Positions 51,586 to 60,165 of a stretch of DNA of 64,000 nt are shown here, one piece after another; positions within the stretch are counted from its first letter, which is position 1, and each line of letters opens with the position of its first letter. The position numbers and the translations under genes are program-made. This DNA is from Gemmatimonadota bacterium (GTDB lineage: Bacteria > Gemmatimonadota > Gemmatimonadetes > Gemmatimonadales > Gemmatimonadaceae). Below the pieces are notes generated by a model, which saw only the letters and a list, made by a program, of their open reading frames with translations, was not told the DNA's origin and did not search any database. Location: the NCBI GenBank assembly GCA_020161135.1, contig JAIUOB010000005.1, positions 496,001 through 560,000 on the forward strand, written 5' to 3'.

Positions 51586-53427
51586 ATGCAGATTCGCAAC
51601 ATCGCCATCATCGCCCACGTCGACCACGGGAAGACCACCCTCGTCGACAAGATGCTCCGCCAGGCCGGAGCCTTCCGTGAAAATCAGGTGGTCGAGGAGC
51701 GCGTGATGGACTCCAATCCGCTCGAAAAGGAGCGGGGGATCACCATCCTGGCGAAGAACACCTCGATCCGGTGGGGCGACACGAAGATCAACATCGTGGA
51801 CACCCCCGGGCACGCCGACTTCGGTGGCGAGGTGGAGCGGATCCTGCGCATGGTCGACGGCGTGCTGCTGGTCGTCGACGCGTTCGACGGCCCGATGCCG
51901 CAAACGCGCTTCGTGCTGCGCAAGGCGCTCGAACTCGGCCGCACGCCCATCATCGTCATCAACAAGATCGATCGCCCCGGCGCCGATCCGTTGCGGGTGC
52001 ACGATGAGGTCCTGTCGCTGTTCATCGAGCTCGAGGCCAGCGAGGAGCAGCTCGACAGCCCGGTGGTGTACTGCAGCGCCAAGCAGGGCATCTCGACGCT
52101 CGACATGGACGTGCCCGCAGTCGACTTCACGCCGCTGTTCGACACCATCGTGAAGACGGTGCCGGCGCCGCCGGCCGACGCCGACGGCCCGTTCCAGATG
52201 CTCGTCTCGACGATCGACTACTCGTCGTACCTGGGTCGTCTGGCCATCGGGCGCATCGAACGGGGAACCGTGCGCATGGGCGACCCCATCGCGCTGGTCA
52301 CCACCGACCCCGCGGTGCCCGCGGTTCGTGGCCGCGCCACCAAGCTGTACGGCTACGAGGGCCTCGAGCGTGTCGAGATCGAGTCGGCGTCGGCGGGCGA
52401 GATCGTCCAGCTCGCGGGCTTCGAGGACGTCGACATCGGCAGCACGCTCACCGATCCGTCGGCCCCCGAAGCGCTCGAGGGCATCAGTGTCGAGGAGCCG
52501 ACCATCAGCGTCGACTTCGTCGTCAACAACTCGCCCTTTGCCGGCAAGGACGGGAAGTTCGTGACCTCGCGTCAGTTGCGTGAGCGCCTGTACAAGGAGC
52601 TCGAGCGCAACGTGGCCCTCAAGGTCGAGGACACCGACACCACCGATGCGTGGAGCGTGTCGGGGCGCGGCGAACTGCACCTCTCCATCCTCATGGAGAC
52701 GATGCGCCGCGAGGGCTTCGAGTTCCAGGTATCGCGCCCGCGCGTCATCACGCGCCTCGGCCCCGACGGCGAGAAGCTCGAGCCGTTCGAGGAGCTGTCG
52801 ATCGACGTCCCGGAGGACTACCTCGGTGTGGTCATCGAGAAGCTCGGGCCCCGCAAGGCCGAGATGATCGAGATGAAGAATCCGGGGCAGGGGCTGGTCC
52901 GCCTGCTGTACCGTGTGCCGGCGCGCGGCCTGTTCGGTTTCCGCAGCGAGTTCCTGACCGACACGCGCGGCACCGGCATCATGCACCACCGGTTCCTCGA
53001 GTACGGGGCATGGGCCGGACCGCTCTCCGGCCGATCCCGCGGCGTGCTCGTCTCGATGGAGAATGGGACGATCGTCGCGTTCGCCCTGTTCAGCCTGCAG
53101 GAGCGCTCGACGCTGTTCGTCTCGCCGGGTGACGCGGTGTACGAGGGGATGCTGATCGGGGAGAACTCGCGTCCGGGCGACATGGACGTGAATCCCTGCA
53201 AGGAAAAGAAGCTCACGAACATCCGCTCCAAGTCGGCCGACGAGGCCATCGTCCTGGAGCCGCCCCGGCAGCTCACGCTCGAGAGCGCCCTCGAGTACAT
53301 CGAGGACGACGAGCTGATCGAGGTCACTCCGCAGAGCATCCGTTTGCGCAAGCGCATGCTTGCCGCCAGCGATCGCAAGCGGGTCAGCCGCGAAGTGAAG
53401 CGGGAGCGTGATCGCGCCTCCGCGTGA
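51586..53427 (+). CDS. typA: ribosome-associated GTPase TypA/BipA
   Basis: 613 residues. IAIIAHVDHGKTTLVDKML at the start (G1), ERGITILAKN (G2), DTPGHADFGGEVERI (G3), NKIDRPGA (G4), CSAKQG (G5), then EF-G-like domains and the C-terminal domain. Involved in ribosome assembly and stress growth. AGGAGGT lies 17 bases before the ATG, rather far; AAGG is nearer. The last codons are made of the first unit of a 16-bp tandem repeat. Confidence 0.96.
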   Translation: MQIRNIAIIAHVDHGKTTLVDKMLRQAGAFRENQVVEERVMDSNPLEKERGITILAKNTSIRWGDTKINIVDTPGHADFGGEVERILRMVDGVLLVVDAFDGPMPQTRFVLRKALELGRTPIIVINKIDRPGADPLRVHDEVLSLFIELEASEEQLDSPVVYCSAKQGISTLDMDVPAVDFTPLFDTIVKTVPAPPADADGPFQMLVSTIDYSSYLGRLAIGRIERGTVRMGDPIALVTTDPAVPAVRGRATKLYGYEGLERVEIESASAGEIVQLAGFEDVDIGSTLTDPSAPEALEGISVEEPTISVDFVVNNSPFAGKDGKFVTSRQLRERLYKELERNVALKVEDTDTTDAWSVSGRGELHLSILMETMRREGFEFQVSRPRVITRLGPDGEKLEPFEELSIDVPEDYLGVVIEKLGPRKAEMIEMKNPGQGLVRLLYRVPARGLFGFRSEFLTDTRGTGIMHHRFLEYGAWAGPLSGRSRGVLVSMENGTIVAFALFSLQERSTLFVSPGDAVYEGMLIGENSRPGDMDVNPCKEKKLTNIRSKSADEAIVLEPPRQLTLESALEYIEDDELIEVTPQSIRLRKRMLAASDRKRVSREVKRERDRASA

Positions 53428-53480
53428 TCGCGCCTCCGCGTGATCGCGCCTCCGCGTGATCGCGCCTCCGCGTGATCGCG
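53408..53480 (+). repeat. 16-bp tandem repeat, 4.5 copies, across the typA stop
   Basis: Four exact copies of gtgatcgcgcctccgc (53408, 53424, 53440, 53456) and nine more bases. The first copy encodes the end of TypA and the second supplies the TGA stop. The remainder lies in the 273-bp gap to the acidic-protein gene. Because 16 is not a multiple of three, copies placed before the stop would shift the TypA tail. Confidence 0.93.
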
Positions 53481-53588
53481 GTGGCCTGAGCACGCTGGTC
53501 CGACCGCGGCGGTGTCACGCGCCGACGCCCCTGCGTGACGCAGGTGGCGTCGCGTGCAGCGATCCGGGCGGTCGCGCGTAGTTTCGGG

Positions 53589-53617
53589 TTGCGCGCCGCT
53601 GCGGCGCTGCCGATACT
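53589..53617 (+). promoter_or_regulatory. sigma-70-like promoter for the acidic protein
   Basis: TTGCGC (53589-53594), 17-base spacer, GATACT (53612-53617). Start of transcription near 53624, ~77 bases before the ATG at 53701. The sole convincing promoter-like pair in this gap. Confidence 0.5.
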
Positions 53618-53700
53618 CCCGGTCACGTCGCCCCCGCGGGGGCGGCATGGGTCGGAGTCCCGCCGGAACCCATCATCCACACCCGCAGGAGAATCGTCAC

Positions 53701-54024
53701 ATGTTGGAGCTGTTCGGGTCGTCGTCGCTGGACGCGCTCGAAGAGGACGTTCGGTCCGCCGTACCCATGTTCGCGGCCGCCGACGACGAGGAGTTCGACG
53801 ACGAGAACCTCGATGACGAGGAGCTCGACGAAGATGAGGACGAGGACGTCGACTTCGATGACGACGACCTCGATGAGGACGACGACCTCGACGATCTCGA
53901 CGACGACGATGACGACGACGATTTCGACGACGATGATGACGACGAGGACGACGAGGACGAGGACGAGGACTACGACTACGATGGCCTCGGCGGCTTCGGC
54001 GACGAGGACGACCCCGACGCCTGA
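53701..54024 (+). CDS. extremely acidic Asp/Glu-rich protein
   Basis: 107 residues, about 65 of them Asp or Glu and only one basic residue (Arg18). The first ~27 residues (MLELFGSSSLDALEEDVRS) are near-normal and may fold as a short amphipathic helix; the rest is a run of acidic blocks broken by single Phe, Leu or Tyr, ending in DYDYDGLGGFGDEDD. AGGAGA lies 8 bases before ATG 53701 and a promoter lies upstream, so the gene is real rather than a GAC/GAT repeat. Intrinsically disordered polyanion; DNA mimic, histone-like or metal (Ca, Mg) binding are all possible. No family recognised. Confidence 0.8.
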   Translation: MLELFGSSSLDALEEDVRSAVPMFAAADDEEFDDENLDDEELDEDEDEDVDFDDDDLDEDDDLDDLDDDDDDDDFDDDDDDEDDEDEDEDYDYDGLGGFGDEDDPDA

Positions 54025-54043
54025 TGGGCGTTGAGGCGGTCCC

Positions 54044-54072
54044 TTGTCGGTGCCTCACCGGTCGGCTATACT
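54044..54072 (+). promoter_or_regulatory. sigma-70 promoter of tRNA-Ile
   Basis: TTGTCG (54044-54049), exactly 17 bases, TATACT (54067-54072); transcription would begin near 54079, ~29 bases before the mature tRNA. Closest match to consensus in the window. Confidence 0.72.
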
Positions 54073-54107
54073 ACGCGGCTCCAGTGGATCGCCCTCGGGC
54101 GTTCCTT

Positions 54108-54181
<74 letters not shown>

Positions 54182-54214
54182 CTCCCGGTACGTCCTTCCG
54201 GATCGTCATCTCTC

Positions 54215-54251
54215 GAGAGCGCTGCTGCGACCCCGTCGTGGCAGCGCTCTC
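54215..54251 (+). terminator. terminator hairpin after tRNA-Ile
   Basis: GAGAGCGCTGC (54215-54225) and GCAGCGCTCTC (54241-54251), an 11-bp stem with 15-nt loop, followed by GCTTTCCCC. It ends 27 bp before the next gene's GTG, so it may also act within that gene's leader. Confidence 0.7.
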
Positions 54252-54278
54252 GCTTTCCCCCAACCCGCCGCCCCGCCC

Positions 54279-55526
54279 GTGACGCCTCGCGCCGATGCGC
54301 CCGACTGGCGCCTTGCCCCCGTCTCCGTTGGCGACCGCGTGGTCCGGGTGGCGTCGCGGGCGGGCGTGCGCGGGCATGGTGCGTCCGACGTGCCGGACGC
54401 CATGCTCGCCCAGGCGTTGGACCGCCTGCTATCCGTGCACGCCGGGCATCGCCCACACGTCGTCGTACTGGGCAGTGGCAACGGCATGGTGGCGGCCGTC
54501 GCCGCGGCACACGGCGCGTCCGTTGCGGCGTTCGACCGGTACGCGCCGCACGCGGAGGCCACCCGACGGACGCTCGACGCCGCGGGCCAGCGCACGGACG
54601 GTGCGCAGGATGGCCACATCGACGACAGGCGCGCGTGGCATGCCCAGGTTGCCGTGGGGCACCTGGGCGACGGAGCCGCCGCCTGCGTGCTCATACGCCT
54701 GCCCACCGACCGGGCGAGTGCCCAGTTGCTCGTCGCCGAGTCCGTTCGGTTGCTGGCACCGGACGGCGTGTGTCTGCTGGCGGGCGCGAACGACGAGGGC
54801 GCAAAGCCTGCGGCGCGCCACCTCGCCGAGCGGTTCAGCGACGTGCGCGTCGACGCGCAGCACAGCGGGTGCCGTCTGCTCGTGGCCCGAGGCATCGTGC
54901 GGACGACGCCTCCATCCGTCGACGACGCGACGCGGTGGCTCGACCTGGATGCGGTGCGCGAACTGCACGTGTCGCTCGCCGGGGAGGCAACCACCCTGTG
55001 TACGCGCCCGGGGGTGTTCTCCTGGGAGCACCTCGACGAAGCGACCGCGATCCTGTCGGAGATCCTGCGCGCGCAGGCGATCATCTCACCCGGGCAGTCG
55101 GTTCTCGACCTGGGGTGCGGGGCAGGGGCGCTCGCGGTCGTGGCCGGACGCCTCAACGGCGACGCGTGGGTGCTGGCGGTCGACGCCGACAGCGAAGCCG
55201 TGCGGTGTACGGCGCTGACCGCCGCGCGCGCGGGCCTGCGGCAGGTGCAGGCGCAGGCCCACGACGTTGTCGACGGGGTGGGTGACGTCGCGGTGGATCG
55301 CGTGGTGTCGAATCCACCGTTTCACCTGGGCAAGGGCACCGACCTCACCCTGCCGCGCGCGTTCATCGCGGCGGCGCACGCCGCCCTCGTGCCCGGTGGC
55401 GAGGCGCTGTTCGTGGCCAATCGCACGCTGCCGTACGAAGCACTCATCGAGGCGCGATTCGGCACCGTTCGCACGGTGCACGACGGTCGTCGGTTCAAGG
55501 TGCTCGCCGGAACCCGGCGCGCCTGA
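54279..55526 (+). CDS. RsmC-like class I methyltransferase with duplicated Rossmann part
   Basis: 415 residues. C-terminal half (about 235-415) is an active MTase: VLDLGCGAGALAVVAG near 277 binds S-adenosylmethionine and VSNPPFHLGKGTD near 345 is the N-P-P-F catalytic motif of base N-methyltransferases. N-terminal half (about 40-210) keeps the fold, VVVLGSGNGMVAAVAA, but has no NPPF. E. coli RsmC (m2G1207 of 16S rRNA) has the same dead-plus-live layout. GTG 54279 is the start; no clear Shine-Dalgarno. Next gene starts 1 bp after the stop. Confidence 0.85.
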   Translation: MTPRADAPDWRLAPVSVGDRVVRVASRAGVRGHGASDVPDAMLAQALDRLLSVHAGHRPHVVVLGSGNGMVAAVAAAHGASVAAFDRYAPHAEATRRTLDAAGQRTDGAQDGHIDDRRAWHAQVAVGHLGDGAAACVLIRLPTDRASAQLLVAESVRLLAPDGVCLLAGANDEGAKPAARHLAERFSDVRVDAQHSGCRLLVARGIVRTTPPSVDDATRWLDLDAVRELHVSLAGEATTLCTRPGVFSWEHLDEATAILSEILRAQAIISPGQSVLDLGCGAGALAVVAGRLNGDAWVLAVDADSEAVRCTALTAARAGLRQVQAQAHDVVDGVGDVAVDRVVSNPPFHLGKGTDLTLPRAFIAAAHAALVPGGEALFVANRTLPYEALIEARFGTVRTVHDGRRFKVLAGTRRA

Positions 55527-55527
55527 C

Positions 55528-56148
55528 ATGCCGGTCGAGCGTGGTGGGCCCGAGGGCACGTCGCGTTCACGGCGGGCGAGCGGCTGGCCCACCTGGTGGC
55601 CCCACTGGTGGCCCGTCTGGCTCACGCCCGGTACGCTCTTCACGGCGGTCGTGGCCATCTGGCTGGCGCCACGATGCATCGGGCATCTGGCCGCCGTGGC
55701 GGGCGTGAGCGACGGCGCGATGCGTCGCCCCACGTTCGCGGTGGCCACGCGCGACGGTCGCGTACTCACGCAGGACAGCCTGCGTGGGCGTGTGGTGCTG
55801 GTGAACGTCTGGGCGACCTGGTGCATGCCGTGCCGGGCCGAGATGCCGGCGTTGCGGCAGCTCGCCGCGGCGTGGGCCAGTGACAGCGTGGTCGTACTCG
55901 GCCTGTCCGTCGACCGCGGTCCAGCGTCCGACGTCGATCGCTTTCTCGCCGAGCGCGCGATCACCTATCCGGTGGCCATTGTCGGCGACGAGATCCTTCG
56001 GGCGTTCGGCGGAGTGCGCGCCTATCCGACGAGCTTCCTGATCGACCGCGCGGGCGTGATGCGACACACCGTCGTGGGGCCGATCGCGCCGCTCACGTTG
56101 CGGCCGGCGTTGGCGCGGCTGGTGCGGGAGCCGGCCTCTTCGCCGTAG
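55528..56148 (+). CDS. TlpA/ResA-like membrane-anchored thioredoxin
   Basis: 206 residues. Basic start, Trp/Pro-rich stretch, one membrane helix near 30-58 and a periplasmic thioredoxin domain with WATWCMPCRAEM near 100 (CxxC) and a cis-Pro at YPTSFLIDR near 170. Reduces or exchanges disulfides, for example in cytochrome c maturation, none of whose genes are here. The 3' end overlaps the pseudouridine-synthase gene of the opposite strand by 56 bp. Confidence 0.9.
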   Translation: MPVERGGPEGTSRSRRASGWPTWWPHWWPVWLTPGTLFTAVVAIWLAPRCIGHLAAVAGVSDGAMRRPTFAVATRDGRVLTQDSLRGRVVLVNVWATWCMPCRAEMPALRQLAAAWASDSVVVLGLSVDRGPASDVDRFLAERAITYPVAIVGDEILRAFGGVRAYPTSFLIDRAGVMRHTVVGPIAPLTLRPALARLVREPASSP

Positions 56149-56872
56149 CGTCGACCAGCGCGGCGCGTTCGCCGGCATCGAGCGCGCGCCAGGTACCCAC
56201 GGGCAGGTCGCCCAGGCTCAACGGGCCGAGCGTGGTGCGATGCAGCGAGACCACGTGATTGCCGAGCGCCGCGAACATGCGACGCACCTGGTGGTACCGC
56301 CCCTCGTGAATGGTGATCGCCGCGTGATGTGCGCCGAGCACCTCGAACTGCGCGGGGGCGAGCGGGGTGTCGTCTCCGTCGAGGCGGAGCGTGCCGCTGG
56401 CACAGCGCTCGCCCTCGTCGCCGCGCAGCGGCTCGGCGAGCGTCACTTCGTAGCGCTTGGCAACGTGCCGGCGCGGCGACGTGAGCCGGTGGTTGAGCGT
56501 GCCGTCGTCGGTGAGAAGCAGCAGGCCGCTCGTGTCGGCGTCGAGCCGCCCCACCGGCGCGACGACCGGATCGCGGTGGCGCAGACGGGGCGGCAGCAGG
56601 TCGTACACGAGAGGTGGCCGGTCGCTGGTCGAGCAGACGTAGCCGACTGGCTTGTGCAACAGCAGCACGCACCCCGGCGGCGGATCGAGCGGTGCACCGT
56701 GGACGCGCACGTCGTCGTGCGTGGCCCGGTCGCGCGCGCCGAGCACCACGCCGGCGGCGGTGGTGACGTGCCGCGCGGCCAGGAGGCGCTCGCACTCCCG
56801 GCGCGTGCCGTAGCCCAGTCGCGCGAGATAGCGGGCGAGGTCGTCGATCGGCGCGGCGGTGTCCTTCACCAC
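56093..56872 (-). CDS. RsuA/RluB-family pseudouridine synthase
   Basis: 259 residues from GTG 56872, the first start after the SIMPL stop; a second GTG follows immediately. S4 RNA-binding domain about 10-55 (ARYLARLGYGTRRECERLL); catalytic Asp in VGRLDADTSGLLLLTDDG near 110; KRYEVTL and GRYHQVRRMFAALG later. Modifies uridine in 16S (RsuA) or 23S (RluB/E/F) rRNA; which one is not decidable. Ends in an Ala/Pro tail, RPAPAPAAPTPAAT, exactly the part that overlaps the tlpA-like gene. Confidence 0.92.
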   Translation of the reverse strand: MVKDTAAPIDDLARYLARLGYGTRRECERLLAARHVTTAAGVVLGARDRATHDDVRVHGAPLDPPPGCVLLLHKPVGYVCSTSDRPPLVYDLLPPRLRHRDPVVAPVGRLDADTSGLLLLTDDGTLNHRLTSPRRHVAKRYEVTLAEPLRGDEGERCASGTLRLDGDDTPLAPAQFEVLGAHHAAITIHEGRYHQVRRMFAALGNHVVSLHRTTLGPLSLGDLPVGTWRALDAGERAALVDATAKRPAPAPAAPTPAAT

Positions 56873-56876
56873 CGGC

Positions 56877-57647
56877 TCACTTGAGGCCGTACACCACGGT
56901 CGTGACCACACGCACGCGCTTGACGACCTGACTCTCTTCGGTGATGCCGGCGGCCTGGTCGCGCGGCAGGATCTCGAACACGCCCTGCGAGGCCGTGCGA
57001 ATGCTTCCGAGGGGGCTGCCGGCGTCCTTGGCGAACTGCTCGGCGCCCTCACGCGCGCGGGCGGTCGCTTCGGCGATCATCTCGGGCTTGAGCGTGTTGA
57101 GCTGGGTGAAGACGAAGGTCGGGCCGCCATTCCCCCACTCCTGTCCGGAGGAGAGGACCACGCCACTGCGTACGAGCTCGGGTACGCGTTGGCTCGCCAT
57201 CTGGACCTTGTCGACGGCCGACGAGCGCACGACCAGGGTCTGGCGGATGATGTAGCGAGCCGTGTTCTGGAAGCCGCCCATGGTGCGTGCGTCCTGCACG
57301 GAGAAGTCCTGCAGCGTGATCTCGGTGCCCGCTGAATCGAGCCCTTGCGACTTGAGGAAGGCGCGGACCGCCTGGACGTTGCGCTCGATCGTGCCGTTGG
57401 CCCTGGCGAGGTCATCGTCGGTCGCGACGAGCCGGAGCGGCCAGACGGCCAGGTCAGCGCGCGCCTCGCGCTCGGACACGCCCTTCACGGACACGGTGCG
57501 GTCGGCCGTGCGGAAGCGCGCGAAGCCGTCGCCCGCGAGCCAGCCGGCTGCGGCGAGGCCGAGGGCGAGGAGTGCCGCCGGGAGGAGGCCAGCGAGCCCG
57601 CTCGGGCGCCCGGTGTGTGCGGCGGCGTCGTGGTGCGAACCGTTCAT
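56877..57647 (-). CDS. SIMPL-domain (DUF541) protein
   Basis: 256 residues with an N-terminal membrane anchor or signal (GLLPAALLALGLAAAGWLAG near 22-41). SIMPL pattern: VSVKGVSEREARADLAVWPL near 51, NVQAVRAFLKSQGL near 90, QMASQRVPELVRSG near 150 and ATARAREGAEQFAKDAG near 190. Periplasmic; related to oxidative-stress-linked proteins, biochemical role not known. Four bases lie between its stop and the next start. Confidence 0.88.
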   Translation of the reverse strand: MNGSHHDAAAHTGRPSGLAGLLPAALLALGLAAAGWLAGDGFARFRTADRTVSVKGVSEREARADLAVWPLRLVATDDDLARANGTIERNVQAVRAFLKSQGLDSAGTEITLQDFSVQDARTMGGFQNTARYIIRQTLVVRSSAVDKVQMASQRVPELVRSGVVLSSGQEWGNGGPTFVFTQLNTLKPEMIAEATARAREGAEQFAKDAGSPLGSIRTASQGVFEILPRDQAAGITEESQVVKRVRVVTTVVYGLK

Positions 57648-57727
57648 GAGATCTGCGTGTCGAAGGGAGTGTGACAGTGTTCCTACTCGCGACGCGGTGG
57701 CCGAGTGCCGAGGCCGGAGCCGCCCGC

Positions 57728-58876
57728 TCAGCGCTCTTCGAGCGGCAGCCGGATTTCCACCCGACAGCCGCCACTGGGGAGATTACTCATCCGGAAGGCG
57801 TACCGGTCACCATACAGCATGGCGAGCCGCGAACGGGTGTTGGTGAGACCGATGCCCAGGCCGTCGACCGACGGGATGGCGGCGAGGAAGCGGCCGCTCG
57901 TGGTGAGCAGGCCGTCGAGTCCCTTGCCGTTGTCCTCGACGACGATCTCCATGCTGTTGCCCTGTCGTTGGAGGCGCACCTCGATGCACTGGTCGGGATG
58001 CCCCGGCGCCAGCCCATGCTTGAGGGCGTTCTCGACGAGCGGCTGCAGCAGGAAGCTCGGGATGTTCGCGTCCACGACGGATGGATCGACCGAGATGTCG
58101 GCCTCGAGGCCGACGCCGTAGCGCACGCGCGCGATCTGCAGGTAGAGCTCGACCAGCTCGATCTCCTGCCAGACGGGAATGAGCGATTGCGCGGCGCTGC
58201 GCAGCGAGAGGCGCAGGAGGTCACTCACGCGGACGAGCGTGCGCTGCGCTTCGCGCACATCCATCTCCATGAGCTCGGCCACGGAGTTGAGTGCGTTGAA
58301 CAGGAAGTGCGGGTTGAGCTGCATGCGGAGCGCCTCGAGCGTGGTGCGCGCGAGCTTCTGCTCGAGCTCCGTGGCCGCGCGATCCCGCTCGCGATAGCGG
58401 CGCACGAACTCCACCATGTACGCGACGCCGAGCACCGCCCAGTACAGGACCACCTGGAAGTCGAGATTGTTGACGACGACGAGGCGCAGCGCCCACGCGT
58501 AGCTCGTGACCTGCCCGATGGCGCCGAAGGTGTGGTCGAGCCACGCGATCGCGAGCACGTTGGCGGTGCACACCAGCGCCGTGGCGCCGACGTGCACGGC
58601 GATCCAGGGGAGCAGCCGCGCGGTGTCGAGCTGCACCCGCGCGACCAGCGACAGGATGAGCTGCGACCAGAGGCTCCACAGCAGCCATGCCGAGCCCTGC
58701 CAGAGCAGCGCCGTGCCCAGGTGATAGTGCGTCCCCGAGGCGTCGCCCACGAACGTCATCTGCAGCGAAGCGAGCGTGGCCGGCACGACCCAGATGATCG
58801 CGAACAGGAAGCGCGTGAGGCGACGCAGGCGTTGGCCTTCGTCGGCGATCGTGACCGGCTGGGTGGGAGACGCCAT
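57728..58876 (-). CDS. LytS-type sensor histidine kinase
   Basis: 382 residues. About four membrane helices in the first 150 (FLFAIIWVVPATLASL, LIGH-like segments, LYWAVLGVAYMVEFV), a short coiled coil (ERDRAATELEQKLARTTLEA), then the His_kinase box LNPHFLFNALNSVAELMEMD near 200, the N-box LLQPLVENALKHGL near 275 and G-boxes DNGKGLDG and GIGLTNTRSRL. It phosphorylates the LytTR regulator encoded divergently. Start ATG 58876 gives MASPTQ; a start at 58921 would add 15 basic residues. Confidence 0.92.
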   Translation of the reverse strand: MASPTQPVTIADEGQRLRRLTRFLFAIIWVVPATLASLQMTFVGDASGTHYHLGTALLWQGSAWLLWSLWSQLILSLVARVQLDTARLLPWIAVHVGATALVCTANVLAIAWLDHTFGAIGQVTSYAWALRLVVVNNLDFQVVLYWAVLGVAYMVEFVRRYRERDRAATELEQKLARTTLEALRMQLNPHFLFNALNSVAELMEMDVREAQRTLVRVSDLLRLSLRSAAQSLIPVWQEIELVELYLQIARVRYGVGLEADISVDPSVVDANIPSFLLQPLVENALKHGLAPGHPDQCIEVRLQRQGNSMEIVVEDNGKGLDGLLTTSGRFLAAIPSVDGLGIGLTNTRSRLAMLYGDRYAFRMSNLPSGGCRVEIRLPLEER

Positions 58877-59205
58877 GCGAGGGGTGACGTGCACCGGATG
58901 GGGGTGACGCGTGCGATGCATGCGACGCGCGTATGTGAGGATGCCGCGCAGGGCAACGATCGCCCTGTGGAACTTGCGGGAGACTGCGGTGTTGCCCTGT
59001 CAGCGTCGGTGCAGCCTGTCGGCTGCACTTTCGCTCATCGAAACAATGTGCAACCATGGGCGTACGCGTTCACGACGCCTTCCGGCGCACGCGGACGCAT
59101 GCGGTCGATGCGGGTGTGGCCCAGATTGACGATGCACGGCCACACGCGCTGCCACCAGCAGGGCCTCCGCCGGCGCTGCTGCTCCGACACAGTGAGGAGA
59201 TTTCC
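58877..59205. promoter_or_regulatory. divergent control region of the LytS/LytTR pair
   Basis: 329 bp without a gene. The notable element is an 8-bp inverted repeat, GTGCAGCC (59009-59016) and GGCTGCAC (59021-59028) with a 4-base TGTC loop, roughly in the middle. It could be an operator for autoregulation or a small hairpin. No -35/-10 pair that I would defend was found on either strand. Confidence 0.5.
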
Positions 59206-60045
59206 GTGCGAGTTCTGATCGTGGATGACGAGGCGCTGGCGCGCCAGCGTGTGCGGCGGCTGTTGCAGGGTGAGCAGGATGTGGAGGTGGTGGGGGAGGC
59301 GGAGTCCGGCCACGAGGCGGTCGCGATGATTCGCGAGCTCCAGCCCGACCTCGTCTGCCTCGACGTGCAGATGCCGGGCCTCGACGGCTTCGGGGTGCTG
59401 CAGGAGCTCGAGGGCGGGCCGCTGCCCATGGTCCTGTTCATCACCGCCTACGACGAGCATGCCCAGCGGGCCTTCGACGTCCACGCGGTGGACTATGTGC
59501 TCAAGCCCGTCGATGCCGACCGCTTCCGCGCGGCGTTCGACAAGGCGCGGCGCCAGCGGGCCAACGCGCAGGCCGCCGAGCGGCTCGGCGAGCTGCTGGA
59601 GACCGTGCGGCGGCTGGCCGATGGCAGTGGTGCCGGCGACGCGACGGGGGCGCTGGCGGCCGCCGCCGGGAACGGCGGGGCCAATGGCGCCGCCGCGGGT
59701 GCGGGCGCCGGACGGTACGCCAGCCGCATCCTGGTCAAGCAGGACGGCCGGATGTTCTTCGTGAAGACCACGGAGATCGACTGGATCGAGGCCGATCGCA
59801 ACTATGTCCGACTGCACGTGGGCAAGACGGCGCACACCATCCGGGAGCGCATCAGCCACCTGGAGGAGACGCTCGATCCGCGGCTGTTCGCGCGCATCCA
59901 CCGCTCGACCATCGTCAACCTGAATCGCGTGCGCGAAATGCAGCAGTGGTTCTCGGGCGACTACGTGGTCATCCTCGAGGACGGCACCCGGCTCCGGCTC
60001 AGCCGACACTATCGCGACCGGGTGGAGAAGCAGGTCGGGGTGTGA
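59206..60045 (+). CDS. LytTR-family response regulator
   Basis: 279 residues from GTG 59206, supported by GAGGAG 7 bases upstream and by RVLIVDDEA at the very start. Receiver domain about 1-120 with phospho-acceptor Asp in VCLDVQMPGLDG and Lys in VLKPVD. Linker about 138-175 is Ala/Gly-rich. LytTR DNA-binding domain about 178-279 (ILVKQDGRMFFVKTTEIDWI, ARIHRSTIVNLNRVREMQ). Responds to the divergent LytS-type kinase. Confidence 0.94.
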   Translation: MRVLIVDDEALARQRVRRLLQGEQDVEVVGEAESGHEAVAMIRELQPDLVCLDVQMPGLDGFGVLQELEGGPLPMVLFITAYDEHAQRAFDVHAVDYVLKPVDADRFRAAFDKARRQRANAQAAERLGELLETVRRLADGSGAGDATGALAAAAGNGGANGAAAGAGAGRYASRILVKQDGRMFFVKTTEIDWIEADRNYVRLHVGKTAHTIRERISHLEETLDPRLFARIHRSTIVNLNRVREMQQWFSGDYVVILEDGTRLRLSRHYRDRVEKQVGV

Positions 60046-60054
60046 ATGTGCGTC

Positions 60055-60080
60055 GGCGCCGGCCCCTGCGGGTCGGCGCC
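60055..60080 (+). terminator. stem-loop after the LytTR gene
   Basis: GGCGCCG (60055-60061) and CGGCGCC (60074-60080), 7-bp GC stem starting 9 bp after the stop; no T-run. Possible terminator. The remaining 85 bases to 60165 show no clear promoter. Confidence 0.45.
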
Positions 60081-60165
60081 ACGGCTGGCGGGGGTTCGCC
60101 CGTTGCGCGTGCGCCTGCGGCGCACTCGGCTTCGGCGTAGCGATGGCTGCAGGTACATTGCCAGT

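Noticed and set aside
53408..53480. CRISPR-like array
   Set aside because: The 16-bp units are directly adjacent with no spacers; simple tandem repeat.
53701..54024. RNA polymerase delta subunit (RpoE)
   Set aside because: Acidic tail is similar in character, but the folded N-terminal HARE domain of delta is missing and the protein is too short.
53384..54058. Arg-rich minus-strand frame opposite the acidic protein
   Set aside because: It is the mirror of GAC/GAT codons (Arg/Ser/His runs) with no ribosome site; the plus-strand frame has both a ribosome site and a promoter.
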